From: Multifurca ochricompacta
Lineage: Eukaryota; Basidiomycota; Agaricomycetes; Russulales; Russulaceae
DNA: 64,000 nt
NCBI GenBank assembly: GCA_022496185.1
Contig: WTXG01000021.1
Location: 186,001 to 250,000 of the forward strand
Direction: 5' to 3'
Under the pieces are notes generated by a model, which saw only the letters and a list, made by a program, of their open reading frames with translations, made no database searches and was not told the origin of the DNA. Shown here piece after piece: positions 21,502-33,837 of the stretch (the first letter of the stretch is position 1; each line of letters starts with the position of its first letter). The position numbers were made by a program, and so were the translations under genes.

Positions 21502-22423
21502 CTACTCGAGGATGACCACAGCACCGTGCGCCTCAAAAGCATTTTTGATCTTCTCTGCGTCCTCCTTGTTGATGCCTTCCTTGAGCACCTTGGGCACAGA
21601 TTCGACAAACTTTTTTGCCTGAAATGTAGATGAACCACCCCATCAATCAGTAAAATTATTCCGTGACGCTGAACAAGAAATGCGCGCACCTCGATGAGGG
21701 TGAGATTCGGCACGATCGCCTTGACCTCCTTAATGATCTTTGGCTTAACACTAGCGTCGAAAGACTCGAGCTTCACGTTGAAAATCATCTTTTCTTTCGG
21801 CTTGGCAGCCTCCTCCGCTACCTCATCTGCATCCGCACCGCCAGCTACTGCACTGGCAGGCTGAGCGACGGCCCCCGCTGCGGGGAGAGCGATTTCTTGG
21901 ATGTTAAGACGCGTCTGTATTATTTATTTATTTGGAGCATGAGTGGGTGGGTGGGCGAGGGGGGGGGAGTGGTATTTGTATTAGAGCAAGATGAAAACGG
22001 AAGAAAATTGGGTGAGCCTACCTTGAGGAGCGTAACAAGGTCTGCAGCCTGTAGTAGTGTCAAAACGGATATGTCATCCACGAGTTTGTGCAATGCTGGG
22101 TCAGAGGACGTCGTTGCCGATGATGACGATGATGGTGATGGTGATGACGCCAGTGGTGGTGGTGAGGGTGGTGGTGGTGGCGAAGATGATGAGGACGCGG
22201 ATATTGAGCTGGCCGATGACGTCGCATCTGCTGTAGCATTTGCGAATGCGCGCGCGTGGAGGCTCGTCGAGGGTCTATGCAGAGAGAGCCTGTTTAAAAT
22301 TAAAACCACTCCCCACGGAGGGAGGATATATTGTCAGAGAACGCGGAAAGACAAAGCAAGAGTCAGTACTGAGTACCATTGTCGCGAGGCCGCGCGGAGA
22401 GTGAGAGAGAAACGAGTTCGCAT
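21502..22423 (-). CDS. MRPL12: Mitochondrial ribosomal protein L12 (bL12m)
   Basis: Stalk protein of the mitochondrial large subunit that recruits translation GTPases. The start at 22423 gives MRTRFSLTLRAASRQW, an Arg/Ser-rich, acid-free leader typical of a mitochondrial presequence. That exon splices at GTACTC...AACAG into LSLHRPSTSLHARAFAN. A Ser/Pro-rich hinge, the N-terminal dimerisation helix (HKLVDDISVLTLLQAADLVT) and the conserved C-terminal domain follow (EKMIFNVKLESFDASVKPKI, IKEVKAIVPNLTL, KKFVESVPKVLKEGINKEDA, AVVILE). Four exons. The linker before EKM is Ala/Glu-rich as in L7/L12. Intact. Confidence 0.9.
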
Positions 22424-24601
22424 CTGCGTTTACGCGGAAAAGACTTTAGACGTCAGTCGTCGGTGTCGTAGGTAACGACGTTGGCTTTGGTCCTTTGGCG
22501 TTGGCGCGCGTCGCGAAACTAATGTTTGGCATTTGTTTGGGTTTGGTGGTTAAAATCGGAAGTCGGGCCGCTCGGCTCCGGCCTTGATGACCTTCCCCTT
22601 TGCCCTTGCCACTGTCTACTTGTATAACTGACTGACTCTCAGACTGTGCAGCCATTAACAGCGCGATGGCAGTAGTACCGGGTGCGTACGATGTGATACT
22701 ATTTATTCGGACAGGTGAAGCGCGAACGAACTAAAGACTTGTGTAGAAGTGCATGACTAATGACTGTATCGATCTCGCAGAATGACTATCATATCATACT
22801 ACGTGGTCATTAGGGTAGGGGGGCCCCTTCCAACATGTTTCCGGTTTCTAGTCTGCACTCTCTGCGGTACCTGACCATGCTGTGCTCCTCGAAATGTGCT
22901 CTAGGAAGCCCCTCTGTGTCGTCAATACCTTCTCTTCTGTGGCACTATGGTTCTTCGATCGGTTTCTTATCGCTATAGCCTGCATCACCCCTGAGTCCCT
23001 CAGGACCCAACAGGAAATTTTCACCGGCCAGGCTCGTGATGGACCCCTTCATGAGGGTCACAGACCCTGGGTTACCACCTCACTACGAATTCAGAGTTAC
23101 CTCGGACATGCAAATTCCGGTGATCGGAACGTGTCCCTTTCAGAGCAGCGATTGGCTTCTATTCGGGGCTTCATGGGGATGCAGGAACAGGAAATACTCA
23201 ACAAGAGATTTGTGGCGTCAAGACTAGACTTCGCTGTGATATCACTGCCTGCTTAACTGTCCATGGTTTGGCTCACTCGGCCGCGGCCCCCCCTCTTCCG
23301 CCCCTGCATTTGAAAAGCCGAACAAGCCGCAACAACAAGCCCTGGCGGAGAGTGGGTAGACCCGTTATCTGGAGCGAAAAAATTGATCGATCAATATTCG
23401 TCAACTCATTGCCTTCGACCCGCGAGATTCATTCATGCACTATCACAACATCACATCACCCATGGTTGTCTAATCGCCCAAAATTTCAAAGATTGGCTCA
23501 AAAAAAAACCTACTAGTGACAACGGAGGACCGCGGGTTGCGCCGCTGGTAACTGTCACTTAGCACGTTGCTGGGCCAGCGCTCCTTATTCCCTTGTTTTC
23601 TTGTTGTGCCTACTAGCAAGACTCGCTTATTGGCGGTACACGCTAAAAAAAAACAATGGCTCAGAACTTCTCGTTTGGCGCAGCAGCGTGGCTGAGCAGA
23701 TGGGGGGGGGGGGGGGGGCATGGTGGCCAAAGTGAATGAACATACATGACCTGGCGCCATTCCTCGGTTCTCGGAAGTCTCATGTTTTCGATACGATCCT
23801 GAAATATTTCTAGCATGATGGTATTCCCGCCCACCCATCTCCTCCATCCCGCGGACCAAGGGAGAAAGGAGGCGGTGGGCTGGAGCATCGTCCACGGTAC
23901 ATCACATTCTCTTAGGTTCTGCGGAAGATACAACAACCGCCGTGGCAAGCGCTGATTCCTGGACAAACGAGAGATAAACAGCTGAAGTTGCCATAAACAC
24001 ACACGTCTTTGGGGCGCAAGGGTTGTTTTGTTCTGGCAGTGATTTATTAAACTGTAAGCTCCGCGCCAGCCTGCAAAGGCAGGAGAACGCTACTATCCTG
24101 GTTCGATTCGGGAGATTAGGACTGATACCTGCCGCCCTAATCCAGGATAAGGGGCAAGTCGCCGTCTGATGCCTTGACAGAAACTCACAAATTTCTGAGA
24201 TTTTTGAGGTTGAGGACCAGATATGTTTTTTTAAATGTAAGCGCGTGCTGCTTCGTTCAGGGTGCGAGTGGTAGAACTGTACTCCCTGGGTCAGACTCAG
24301 AAGATCAGCCGGGTAATACCACCGATAAATGATTAATTTCAAGTTTGCACAAGCCCGATGTGTGCTAGCTCTGACGCGCTGTGGTCTGTGTTGTCCTTTC
24401 TCTGGCCCTAGCTGCAGTCAATGGCAGGGAATGTGACCATCGACTCAAAGCGGAGCGAGCAAACCATTTTGTGAGTCTTCATGGGGTCAGTCAGACACAA
24501 AGATTATTCATTCTACTTTTTCATGTCAGACGGGATAATAAATAAATATTACGACATTAATATTGTATACATAGGCCTTCCCGTGTTTCTTCTGCACTCT
24601 C
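22424..24601. other. Intergenic region, no recognised gene
   Basis: 2.2 kb between MRPL12 and P450-1. It has a 17-base poly-G (about 23702-23718). An open frame of 124 codons at 22882-23256 (+) has no motif I recognise and no clear splice partners. A GGTTCGATTCGGG string near 24100 resembles a tRNA B box, but no cloverleaf forms around it. Confidence 0.5.
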
Positions 24602-26808
24602 TCACCCGTCCGCAACGTGCAGAGACCTTATGAGTGTTGCGGCATTCTCAGAGCGAGGCTTAATGACGCATTGGAAGGGCATGGGGTGGCTACGAGGCAA
24701 TAAAACCGGTCTTGGCAAAAGAACAAGTAGGTAGCTGGGTGACATACCAAATAAGACAGCTGGTGTATTCAGCCCTAGGATACAGGACAGCGCCTGAAGC
24801 GTCGATCGCTTTCGAGATCTCGTACACAGCTAGTGTTGTCGCGCAGAACAAAAACAGTGACATCTCCGCGACTCGCATGCCTAGATGGTTAGATGTATAA
24901 CGTCAATTATGGGGAATCATCCGGAGGAAACATCAACGTACCAGGACATACTCTGAGTTGAGCCCAACCAGGTGAGTCAAATTACACTAGGGATAACGGC
25001 AAGGCCGGTACTCCTTACCTTCGACCAAAGCCAAAGCACATCTGAGGGTCAATCTCAGCTGGCTTCTTTTCGGACACGATGAAGCGCTCAGGTTTGAAAT
25101 TCGTTGGGTCGCTGTAGATGCTTTCATCGCGCATCATTCCCCTAGCATGATTTTGTTTAGAAAAGGGAGGGAAGCGAGCATCTCGACAACTTACCAAACA
25201 TTCACAATAATGGAGGATCCCTTGGGGATGAAGTATCCGTCCTGTTCGTCGTCCTTGATCAATCGATGGGGACCAGCTACGGAATATTGGTGGATTATTC
25301 AGCGAAGGGCTTGACTCGTGACAACGGAATAATTATACCAAGAGGTGCTGCTGGGCCCCAGCGCAGAACTTCTTTAATAAGTCCGCTAATGTATGGCAAA
25401 CTATCACGATCAGCCAGCGTCGGCAAGCGCTGAGATCCCACGACTGAGTCGAGTTCTGCCCAGGCCTTTTTCTGTACTTCCGGGTACAACGTCATGGCCA
25501 GAAAGAACGTGGATAGGAGGAAATAGTCTGCGATAATCCGGTTACTTCTCGGCCATTCTCAGTTGGATTCAACGTAGATGTACCGTATCTGTGCCTCCTG
25601 AGAAATTCAGTCAGATTCAAGACGTACTTCTTGGCGCCGAACTTCTGTACCACGCACCCATAGTAATCGAGGAAGCTGCCCACTTGATCAAGTCTTCTTC
25701 TTGCTTTGTCGTCCTTTCCGTAATGTGATCATCCGTAAACGAAGGTACAATGACTCCGGCGGCCTATGACGACGCATTCGCTTGTATAAGCAGCTGGTGA
25801 TAACATCCACGTACCCTTCGTCTCTTCGCGAACTCGAACGGTGTTTCAACCATTTTTCGCACATTCACTCCCCACTCACGTCCCAACTGCTTCCAGCCAG
25901 TTCCCGGGAACCAGTCCGGGACATATCGCACTGCAAAAAAAATATTATTGGAGCCGAACACGATATACCGTATGTTTGAACGCACAGAACGGCAATACAT
26001 CGGCAAGAAAAGCTCCTGGGATTGATGCACGCGCGAATTGATCATTTGCCAACTCCGTAATGTGAACGATAGGGTCATCCAAGTCGCGCACTTTATATCC
26101 GTAAGCGACATCGAGGATAGTCGCGTTCGCAGCGCTGTGACAGGCAAAGGCTTCAGCGTCAATCCAGAGATCAAGTTGAAAACGGACATTTGCAAATTCT
26201 TCATTAGTTGGTCAGGGGACTCCAAAAGACGCTGAAGAAAACGATGCGTCTCTCTCTCTAGGACAGGATAGTGCTTCAGAACGCTTGTCCGCGTTCCCAT
26301 CGCTTGGTGAAACAACCGTCTGAAAGCCCGAAATCGCTCCCCATAATGGCAGAGTGCAACCCCGCTTTCCCAACCCATAATTTCGCCTAGCACTGGGAAC
26401 GTGGGTCTGTCCGAGTAAATACTACTCTTGACCTCGAGCATCTTTATAGCAGCATTGAGCGAGTTTATGATGATAAAGTGCTGTCCAAATAGCGTTATGT
26501 GCGTTATTGGTCCTGGAATTATTTTTTTTTGAGCAAGTGCCTGGTAAGTGCCACGTAAGACACATATGATCCTCACCCCACTTCTTCCCCCAGGCATTGA
26601 AGGCCTCCCAAGGGTGAGATTTGGGCATGTCTAGGACATTTCCAACCAATGGCAGACCTCTGGGACCAGGTGGGAAGCACACGGTCGACTTGGTGCCCTT
26701 GAACAGGACAAGCACGACGAAGATAATACTCGCCACTACCAACAGAGCTAGATAAGTGGCGACCGAGTTCATTGCGAGGGGAGGCAAGCTTGAGGGAGGA
26801 GGAATCAT
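24602..26808 (-). CDS. Cytochrome P450 monooxygenase 1
   Basis: Membrane-anchored haem monooxygenase. The start at 26808 (or in-frame ATG at 26772) precedes an N-terminal anchor ([18 protein letters not shown]) and the proline hinge [12 protein letters not shown]. Landmarks follow: [17 protein letters not shown] (helix C), GGTDT (I-helix oxygen-binding motif), KEVLRWGP (ExxR), FKPERF and FGFGRR-VCPG (haem loop). At least ten introns. The haem Cys lies in an 11 nt microexon at 24942-24952. The frame is one base short near 25513 (TCCTCC-TATCC before [11 protein letters not shown]). It resembles the P450-2 gene immediately upstream in order and intron layout: a tandem duplicate. Substrate cannot be told from sequence; the family is one of the expanded Agaricomycete detoxification/secondary-metabolism P450 groups. 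Confidence 0.9.
24942..24952 (-). other. 11 nt microexon with the P450 haem-binding Cys
   Basis: Minus strand AGTATGTCCTG, flanked by CTCAG acceptor and GTACG donor. Joined to the preceding FGFGRR exon it gives R-V-C-P-G. Confidence 0.85.
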
Positions 26809-27755
26809 AACAGATTGGCCGTACGATGTCGTCTAACGTCTCCTAAAACTGGCTCAGGACGAGGAAAGGAACTAATCAACACACGGGATTCACACGGGAT
26901 TTAAGGTCGCACTTTGAAGCATAGATTGGCAATAAGTACGCATCTGTTTTATACCCTTTGCGCAGAGGGTGAGAAGACCTCAAGCCTCCGTCAAGAGACC
27001 AATCGAGTGTATCTAGGAGTTGCTCGATGATGACAACATGAGGGTATGTCCAGATCCGTGATGGAGGCCACCAGCGGGTAAACACCCTTAGAGGGGCTGT
27101 GAACCACGGACGCCATCGAGATCCGGGGAGAACAAAATAACTTTTGAAACGATGCCAATAGTATTGCAAACCAATGAGGACACGGAACGATAGATGGGCG
27201 TATTACAAACTGCTGCAAGGGTAGATTGATGATAGAAGACTCGGTGGATAGTCTAATACCTCGGATCACCTAGCCTAGAGCGATGATCGCACCAGGGCAC
27301 GACTATTGAGTTCGATGGTTTCCCCATATAACACCGGTCCTAACTTTTCCGTGGTTGAATCACTCAAACTCGGAAAGCCCATCGTATGTGAGTGGCTGTA
27401 TTGACCTGGTTCCAAGCGGTAGATCATGCGGCTGTAAATTCCCAGGGTTGGAGTTGGACATGACTCAGGTAATGATGACGACGAGAACGAGGACCAAGGG
27501 ACGTAAGGATCCAGTACCAAGTCAAAATGGCACCCCAGCCCTTAGCTGTGCTTCAGTCCAGGGTCCAGCCCAGGAATTTTCACCCATGGTCAGGTCTTTT
27601 TTATTCATTCAAAGAGGACAACGAAACTCCTGCAGGCAGCACGAACCAGATATAAATAACTTGTACAATTCTGGTTGTGGTGACCCGAAACACCCGTTTC
27701 AGCCCAACGCCGTGGTGATAGTAATCAATAACTAGTTGATCCCGACAAAGTAAAA
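26809..27755. other. Intergenic between the two P450 genes
   Basis: About 950 bp, promoter of P450-1 and 3' flank of P450-2. No gene recognised. Confidence 0.55.
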
Positions 27756-29972
27756 TCATGGTTCTACCATGTTGGCCTCACGAATAAGAGAAATTGCGTC
27801 TAATGAGCGAGGCTTGATAGAACATTGAAAAGGAGAAGGATGGCTAGATGAGTTCAGTCAGCTCTCAGTTGGCAAGGAGACAATCCAGATGGTCGTAGTT
27901 ACGTCACTCACCTAACCAGGCCACTAGTAAATTCTGCGTTCGTCTCAATCACACGGCCGCAGTCATCGACAGCTTTAGATATGTCAAAAGCCGCAAGTAT
28001 TGTAGCAATATACAAGAAAAGAGATGCATCTGCGAGATGCATTCCTGCAAAGAAAATCAACACGTGGGCAATACCGCGCCAACCTGCAGGGAAAGCATTA
28101 CCTGGACAAGACCTGAGGCACACGATTATCTTTGAGTACGCAGAACGCGTAAAGACAAGGAAATCAATTTACCGCCGTCCATAACCAAATAAGATTGAAT
28201 GAGGATCAATCTCAGATGACATTTTCTCGGTCGCAATGAAACGCTCCGGATCGAAAATCATCGGCCGTGAGTATATTTTTTCGTCATGAAGAAGTCCCCT
28301 GCAAAACGAACTTGTCAAATCGCGAATTGCACATAACCGATGGCATCGACCATATATTTACGATAACAGCAGAACCAGCCGGTATCAGATGTCCGTCTTG
28401 AATATCATCTTCCATCAAGCGGTGATGCCCTCCTGAACGACAATGAATTTTCTTTGACATTGACGACCCGAGTCCCACCACCTACCGAAAGGTGTCACTG
28501 GAGCCCAACGCAGTACTTCTTTGATGACTGCATTAAGGTAAGGAAGTCGGTCTCTATCTTCAAAAGTCGGAAGCCTGTGGGAGCCAACTACTGCGTCAAG
28601 CTCAGCCTGGGCCTTCTTCATGACACCCGGGTAGAGAGTCATAGCAAGGAAAAACGAGGACGTTGCGGAAACCATCTGTGAGTTACAAATACTCAGAGGA
28701 CCGCCGCATTAACCAGTGCATTCTATTGTGCTCACGGTATCGGAGCCTCCTGTTATAGCATAGTGGGTCGGCCATTTATGTTACCACACTTTCGGTCTCT
28801 CAACTTACCGAAATAAATCGAAACGGCTGCCCATTTCAAAATATCTGCGTCATGCTCGGACATATTATCCTTCGTGTTCACATCCACGAATGATGTCCCA
28901 GCTATGCCAGCTGTCTAGAAATAAGAGCCGAATTTGTTCTCAACATCTAACAATGCACAACGAAACGTACCCTCCGCTTTTGAACATATTCGAAGGGCGT
29001 ATCCACAACCTTGTGGGTATCAGCGCGCCATTCGCGACCAAGCTTCTTCCACCCTGCGCCAGGGAACCACTCTGGGAAATGGCGCACTGGAGTAGGGTTA
29101 CACTCGTTGAGACATCTGCTACGCCGAAATCTAAATCATGGACTTACAAAAGGGTAAAGAATCGACAAGGAAGGCACCAGGGGTCGCAGCGCGTGAAAAC
29201 TCGAGGCTGGCCACCTCAGCGATGTGGACAAGCTCATCGCCACACTGTTTACCTGGTAGCCGTAGACCAGATCAAGAACGACAGCGCCTGCAGTCCTGCT
29301 CCTCCATGTCATGTCAAGAGCACCGACTCTCTGATAGGTCTTTGCATACCTCCGCAAGTGCTCGATGAGGTTCTCCGGAGTGTCTAGCAAACGTGCTAAG
29401 AGACGATGCGTCTCTCGCGCAATGGACCGTGATGCTGGGCAACGACCGTGCGCGTGCCCATAAAACGGTGCAGCAAGCGGCGGAATGTTCGGAAACGCTC
29501 GCCGTAGTGAGAAAGTACCAGACCGCGGTCCCAACCCATCATTTCGCCGAGCATGGGGAATTCGGGCGGTCCGAATAAATGGAGCTCTTGGCGTCCAACA
29601 TTTTCAGCGTGGTCTCAAGCGAGTTGAGAATAATAAAGGGTTCGCCAGAAAGGTGAAGGCAAGTGATTGGGCCTGTGAATTCATATTACCCGTTATCCTC
29701 CCCGTCAAAAACAATATCCCAGTTTGAGATGAGGAGGGGAAAGAGAGAAAGAGCAAGGACCTACCGTATTTTCTCCCCCACTCTGTGAATCTTTCCCATT
29801 CACGAGAGGAGGGCATGTCAAAGATGTTGCCAATGAGTGGAACACCCCTTGGGCCCGGTGGAAGAGAGGCCCTTAAGCGGGCAGTCCTGATGTACTTCAA
29901 GACCAAGAGAGAGAGGGTCCCTGTGGCTGAAACCAGCAGCAATAGGTCAAAGAAAGTGAGTGAGTCGAACAT
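27756..29972 (-). CDS. Cytochrome P450 monooxygenase 2
   Basis: Tandem paralogue of the gene at 24602-26808. The start at 29972 gives MFDSLTFFDLLLLVSATGTL, a membrane anchor, then SLPPGPRGVPLIGNIFDMP. Landmarks: MMGWDRG, HYGERFRTFRRLLHRFMGTR (helix C), [28 protein letters not shown] I-helix region ([13 protein letters not shown]), KEVLRWAPVTPFG (ExxR), PERF-type motif and FGYGRR-SCPG. The Cys exon is again 11 nt (28102-28112). The C-terminus ends IKPRSLDAISLIREANMVEP. Two one-base deficits (near 29420 and near 29246) shift the frame inside well conserved stretches. They may be assembly errors or early decay. Function beyond P450 chemistry cannot be assigned. Confidence 0.88.
28102..28112 (-). 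other. 11 nt microexon with the P450 haem-binding Cys (second gene)
   Basis: Minus strand GTCTTGTCCAG, flanked by CTCAG acceptor and GTAATG donor. Same length and phase as the microexon in P450-1. Confidence 0.85.
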
Positions 29973-31211
29973 ACTTCCAGGAAGCGGGAATGAATGAAGA
30001 TATATTTTAGGGGGGACACTATCTTACCTTGGGAGGATTATATATATGTCGTCTGATGATTATTCACGCCGTCAAGCGAGCCATAGTATGCTCATACCCG
30101 ACCGTCCCGCGATAAAGGTACCTGATCTGCTGGATCGGGACGAACAAGATCCCATGAGCGAATGAGGCGGTCATGCACAATTGCCCTGGATTAGGGACGC
30201 TCGCGCTTGCCCATCAAGTTGCGGGGGACCATTGTCGTCTAATATGGGGGGGGGGGGTTGCTTGCGGAATCATTGCGCTGGCCTGGCGCAAGTTACCTAC
30301 TCTGCTAACTACACAAGCCATGGAGGATTGGCAAGAAACGAACTTGAGCACACCAGAAAGCTGCAAAATATATATGAAGAGGTAATCTCTCTACTTTGGC
30401 GATTTTGTACCACAAGCGAGCCAGGGACCCCTGTGCTTCGGAAGTAAACTCGTGGGTTTATTGCAACTGCCGAGGCTGAAACCGTGCAACCCACCAGAGA
30501 GACAAGACATGCAGCACGTTCTCGTCCGGTCGCACGTGAAGCTGTGTAAACCGCTCAGAGGGGGCCTCCCTCCCCACATCTCCATACGAGTTGCAAAGGA
30601 CTCCCAGGTCCGATTGTTGTCGTAAATAGATTCCTCAGACGAAAACCCTTAAAATGGACATTTCTCGTATGGGGTAGTGGCTACCGAATCGATCACCGCG
30701 GAGCGATTGATTACGACGGGACGGGAAGGGAGGATTAGAGAAAGTATGGAGAACTGGTGTCGTCTCAAAGTGCGTATCCGGGGATCAGGGGTGCTTCCTC
30801 TTGCGAGATTGAGGGGCGAGTGTGAGCCAGGTACCTACCGGATGGTTGGAAAGAGTCTAAACCAATTCAAACGTTGTTTGATGATAGCCGCTGGTGGTAG
30901 ATGACATCTCCAGAAGGATAGCAGCGCCACATTCAGAGCTATCGTCCTCAGGCAAGACCTAATTTCTCGCTTACTTCTTTAGAAGAATCCTTGAGATTTG
31001 CGTCAGTCTCGAATTCATTGATTAAACTCGAACGAAGCCGCCCATTGATAGTGGTGTGGTGACAGGAACAAGTGATGACTCCCAGCAAGGCTCGGAGCCG
31101 AGCCCTCGGAAGTGAAAAATGAGTTTAACTTCGCTTCGTTCTATTTTAGAGTGAAAACCGTATCGACTATTGAAAGATAATACAAATGCAGCGTTCGCGA
31201 GATAGTTAGTT
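29973..31211. other. Intergenic region upstream of P450-2
   Basis: 1.2 kb. It includes a poly-G run at 30246-30256. Short open frames are unrecognised; no splice-linked gene is apparent. Confidence 0.55.
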
Positions 31212-33397
31212 TTACAACCTAGCATTTTTAGGCATTTTCCTGAGGGCCTGTCGCACACCGAGGTCGCCAGGACATCCTCGGCACCGCCAAGGATCGCATC
31301 GTACGGCGAAGTGCGATGGAACTATGTCAAATGTCTCGTCTTGAACGCACATTTTAATGGGAAATGGAAAGAAGATCAACGCACATTCTCAACCAGCTTA
31401 CCCATGCCAGACTGTGTGACGGACCGCCCGCCGAATAATTGGGCAGCGTCTTCTGCTGTGGCACGCCCCGTGCTCGTCACATACCTACAAGGCAGTCCCG
31501 GTCAACCATGCAGGATATAAAGATAACCTAGAATAAGATGTTTACTGTTTGAGGAAGGCTATCGTGCCAGCAAGCTTGTCAGATTGCTCCGTGTATGACA
31601 TCTGAAAATGCGAGTCCAATATTCAGACGCCGAGGAAAGGCACACGACAAGAACAAAAGGGACCGACGTTATTCATCTGATGGGTGACGTTCTCCAACCA
31701 GCTCTGTGCGGACTCTACACGTGCGATCATTTGAGCCAGCTTCGCACGGATGACCGCCTGGGAGTTTAGCGGCTTGCCGAATGCTCGACGCTGTTGCGAC
31801 CATCTGTGTGAAAACATAGCCGGTCAGGGCCAAGCGAAGACCTCGGATCGGGCGGGACGCACTTAAGGCACTCTTCCACGATGAGACGGTGTGTGCTCAA
31901 GCTTATGGTGAGAATCATCCATCGTTCGTGGTTGAAGTTGCTGAGGATGACAGACATGCCCTTTCCCTCTTTGCCGAGCGTGTTTGACAAGGGAACGCGG
32001 ACCTTGTCGAGTGTGACAAAGGCCGTGCCTGCGGCAGCAGAGTACGCCGTCTTGATAGGTTTGGTGGAAAGCTCGTCCGAGCGCGGCACGAGGATGACGG
32101 TGTAACCGTCGTCAGTCTTGCAACCCACAGTGAAGTAATCCGCGAACACGCCATTGGTTATCCATCTAATTCGCGAACCCAAGAGAGTCAGCAGCGGACC
32201 GGGCATCTCAAACGGTGGGGCGGAGAAGACACACTTTTTGGTGCCCGAGATGACCCATTCGTTGCCGTCTTTATATGCGTATGTCTGCATGCCGCTAACG
32301 TCGCTCCCTGCGAACGCTTCGCTGATCGCCAAACAAATGAACTTTTTGCCAGCCAAGACGTCGGGGACAATCTTGGCTTGCAGCTCGGGTGAACCGAAGT
32401 TGAGGATAGGGGGCAGACCGATCACGTTGCCCGCGAGTATACCGTCTATATATCCACGTGTGCCACAACGCCCAATCTCCGCATTGATGATGAGCTTGGT
32501 GAGAGTCAACCTCCAGAATGACGGCTGTGGGGGGTAGAGCGAGAGACTTACTTCGTGGAAGTGATCAAACTCCTCAGGTGTGATTACACCGCCCAGAAGA
32601 GTTTTCCCCTTCAAATGCTTCCCAGGGCCGAGACGCATGCCAATGATGTTCATCTCTCTACCAGCCCGAACCCCCCATGTCAGTACACCATGACGGTAGG
32701 GCAACAATCAAGCGCATGCACGATAGTCTGTGGAACGTACCCGAGCTTATTTACAACCTCCTGCGAGATGCGCTTTCCGTTATCCTCGCAACGTATAGCG
32801 TCGGGCAGGACGACTTCGTTGACGAACTTGCGCATCGCCTTCTGAAAGCGGTGATGACTTTCCTTGAAGTACGGGCTCGAGAACCCAGGCGTGAGCCAGG
32901 ACGGCTCTGCATATGGGACCTGTGAAAGCGCATCGGTCGCAAGCGGCTTGATAAGCGGTTCCTGGCCCTTGATGGTACCAATTTGCAATCGCGCGTACTG
33001 TGGGCGATAGAGCACTTCCTGCCGGTGCAAACCAAAGAATGCGTCGGTAGCATCTCTCCCCGCTATTTTTTTCATTAACTATGAGTGCGCGTTGCAATGC
33101 AGGCGACAGAACAAACGGTTACCTATCGTTTCGACAAGTAACACGGCAGCACCACCGGGGTGTAGATTGACGAATTTAGATAGGTCATACACTCGCGAGT
33201 CTACGATGATCCACTGAAGGGGATGGATATCGACATTATTGGGGTTAGGATGAGAGAATAAAGAGAGCGTACCAAGTCGCCTTCCTTATTATGCTGAAAG
33301 GGTGGACGTGTCATGGGCAACCATGGATTGGACTCTACGATGAACGTACTTTTGCAACCTCTTCAAAGGTGAACTCCTTCAGTTGTTTCGACGCCAT
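31212..33397 (-). CDS. Cytochrome b5 / acyl-CoA dehydrogenase fusion
   Basis: Probable FAD flavoenzyme that oxidises an acyl-CoA thioester, with a fused haem domain. The start at 33397 gives MASKQLKEFTFEEVAKHNK. The cytochrome b5 fold covers about residues 5-80: LWIIVDSRVYDLSKF, axial HPGG and second axial His in DAFFGLHR. After a linker the acyl-CoA dehydrogenase follows: N-terminal helices, FICLAISEAFAGSDVSGMQT (FAD/substrate signature), ISGTKKW, FVTLDKVRVP, NFNHERWMI, QQRRAFGKPLNSQAVIRAKLAQMI, AAQLFGGRSVTQSG and FHRTSPYDAILGGAEDVL. The protein would end DLGVRQALRKMPKNARL if one missing base near 31264 is allowed for. About eight introns. Such b5-ACAD fusions are common in fungi; the electron partner and substrate are not established by sequence. 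Confidence 0.9.
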
Positions 33398-33837
33398 TCT
33401 CTTGATATGATATTTTCACAGCGTTTGTGGGTGCTACGGTTAGGTAGTTAAGTAAGATGCGTACAACCAACCAGTTTATATAAATTACTGGTTGTGCCTG
33501 TGATAGCTCAACTCCGAGTCGGGCTGACAGCGCTTAGCGATCATTGTCGAGGTCAACAACCTTTCACGTGTCCACAATCGTGATCGTGTTATGTACCGAT
33601 TGCGTACATGTCTCATATACATTATACATTATACATATACATGTACATCTCCATGGGGCTATGGGCCATAGGAATATCTGCTAACTCGAACCTTTCGCAA
33701 GTAAAGTAGTACGACGATAGTACAGTACAACGAATACGGGACTAACAATGGGAACAGATGACCACGTGACTTGTCGGCCATATCATATCATATCAAAGTC
33801 GCCTCCATTCATTCTATAAGCTCCTCTTTGGCGCAAG
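33398..33837. other. Short intergenic region
   Basis: 440 bp, promoter of the b5-ACAD gene and 3' flank of the next. Holds an ATACATTATACATT repeat (33615-33650). No gene. Confidence 0.6.

Noticed and set aside
24060..24125. Possible tRNA (GGTTCGATTCGGG resembling a B box)
   Set aside because: No acceptor stem, D arm or anticodon arm can be folded around it; the T-arm would need an eight-base loop.
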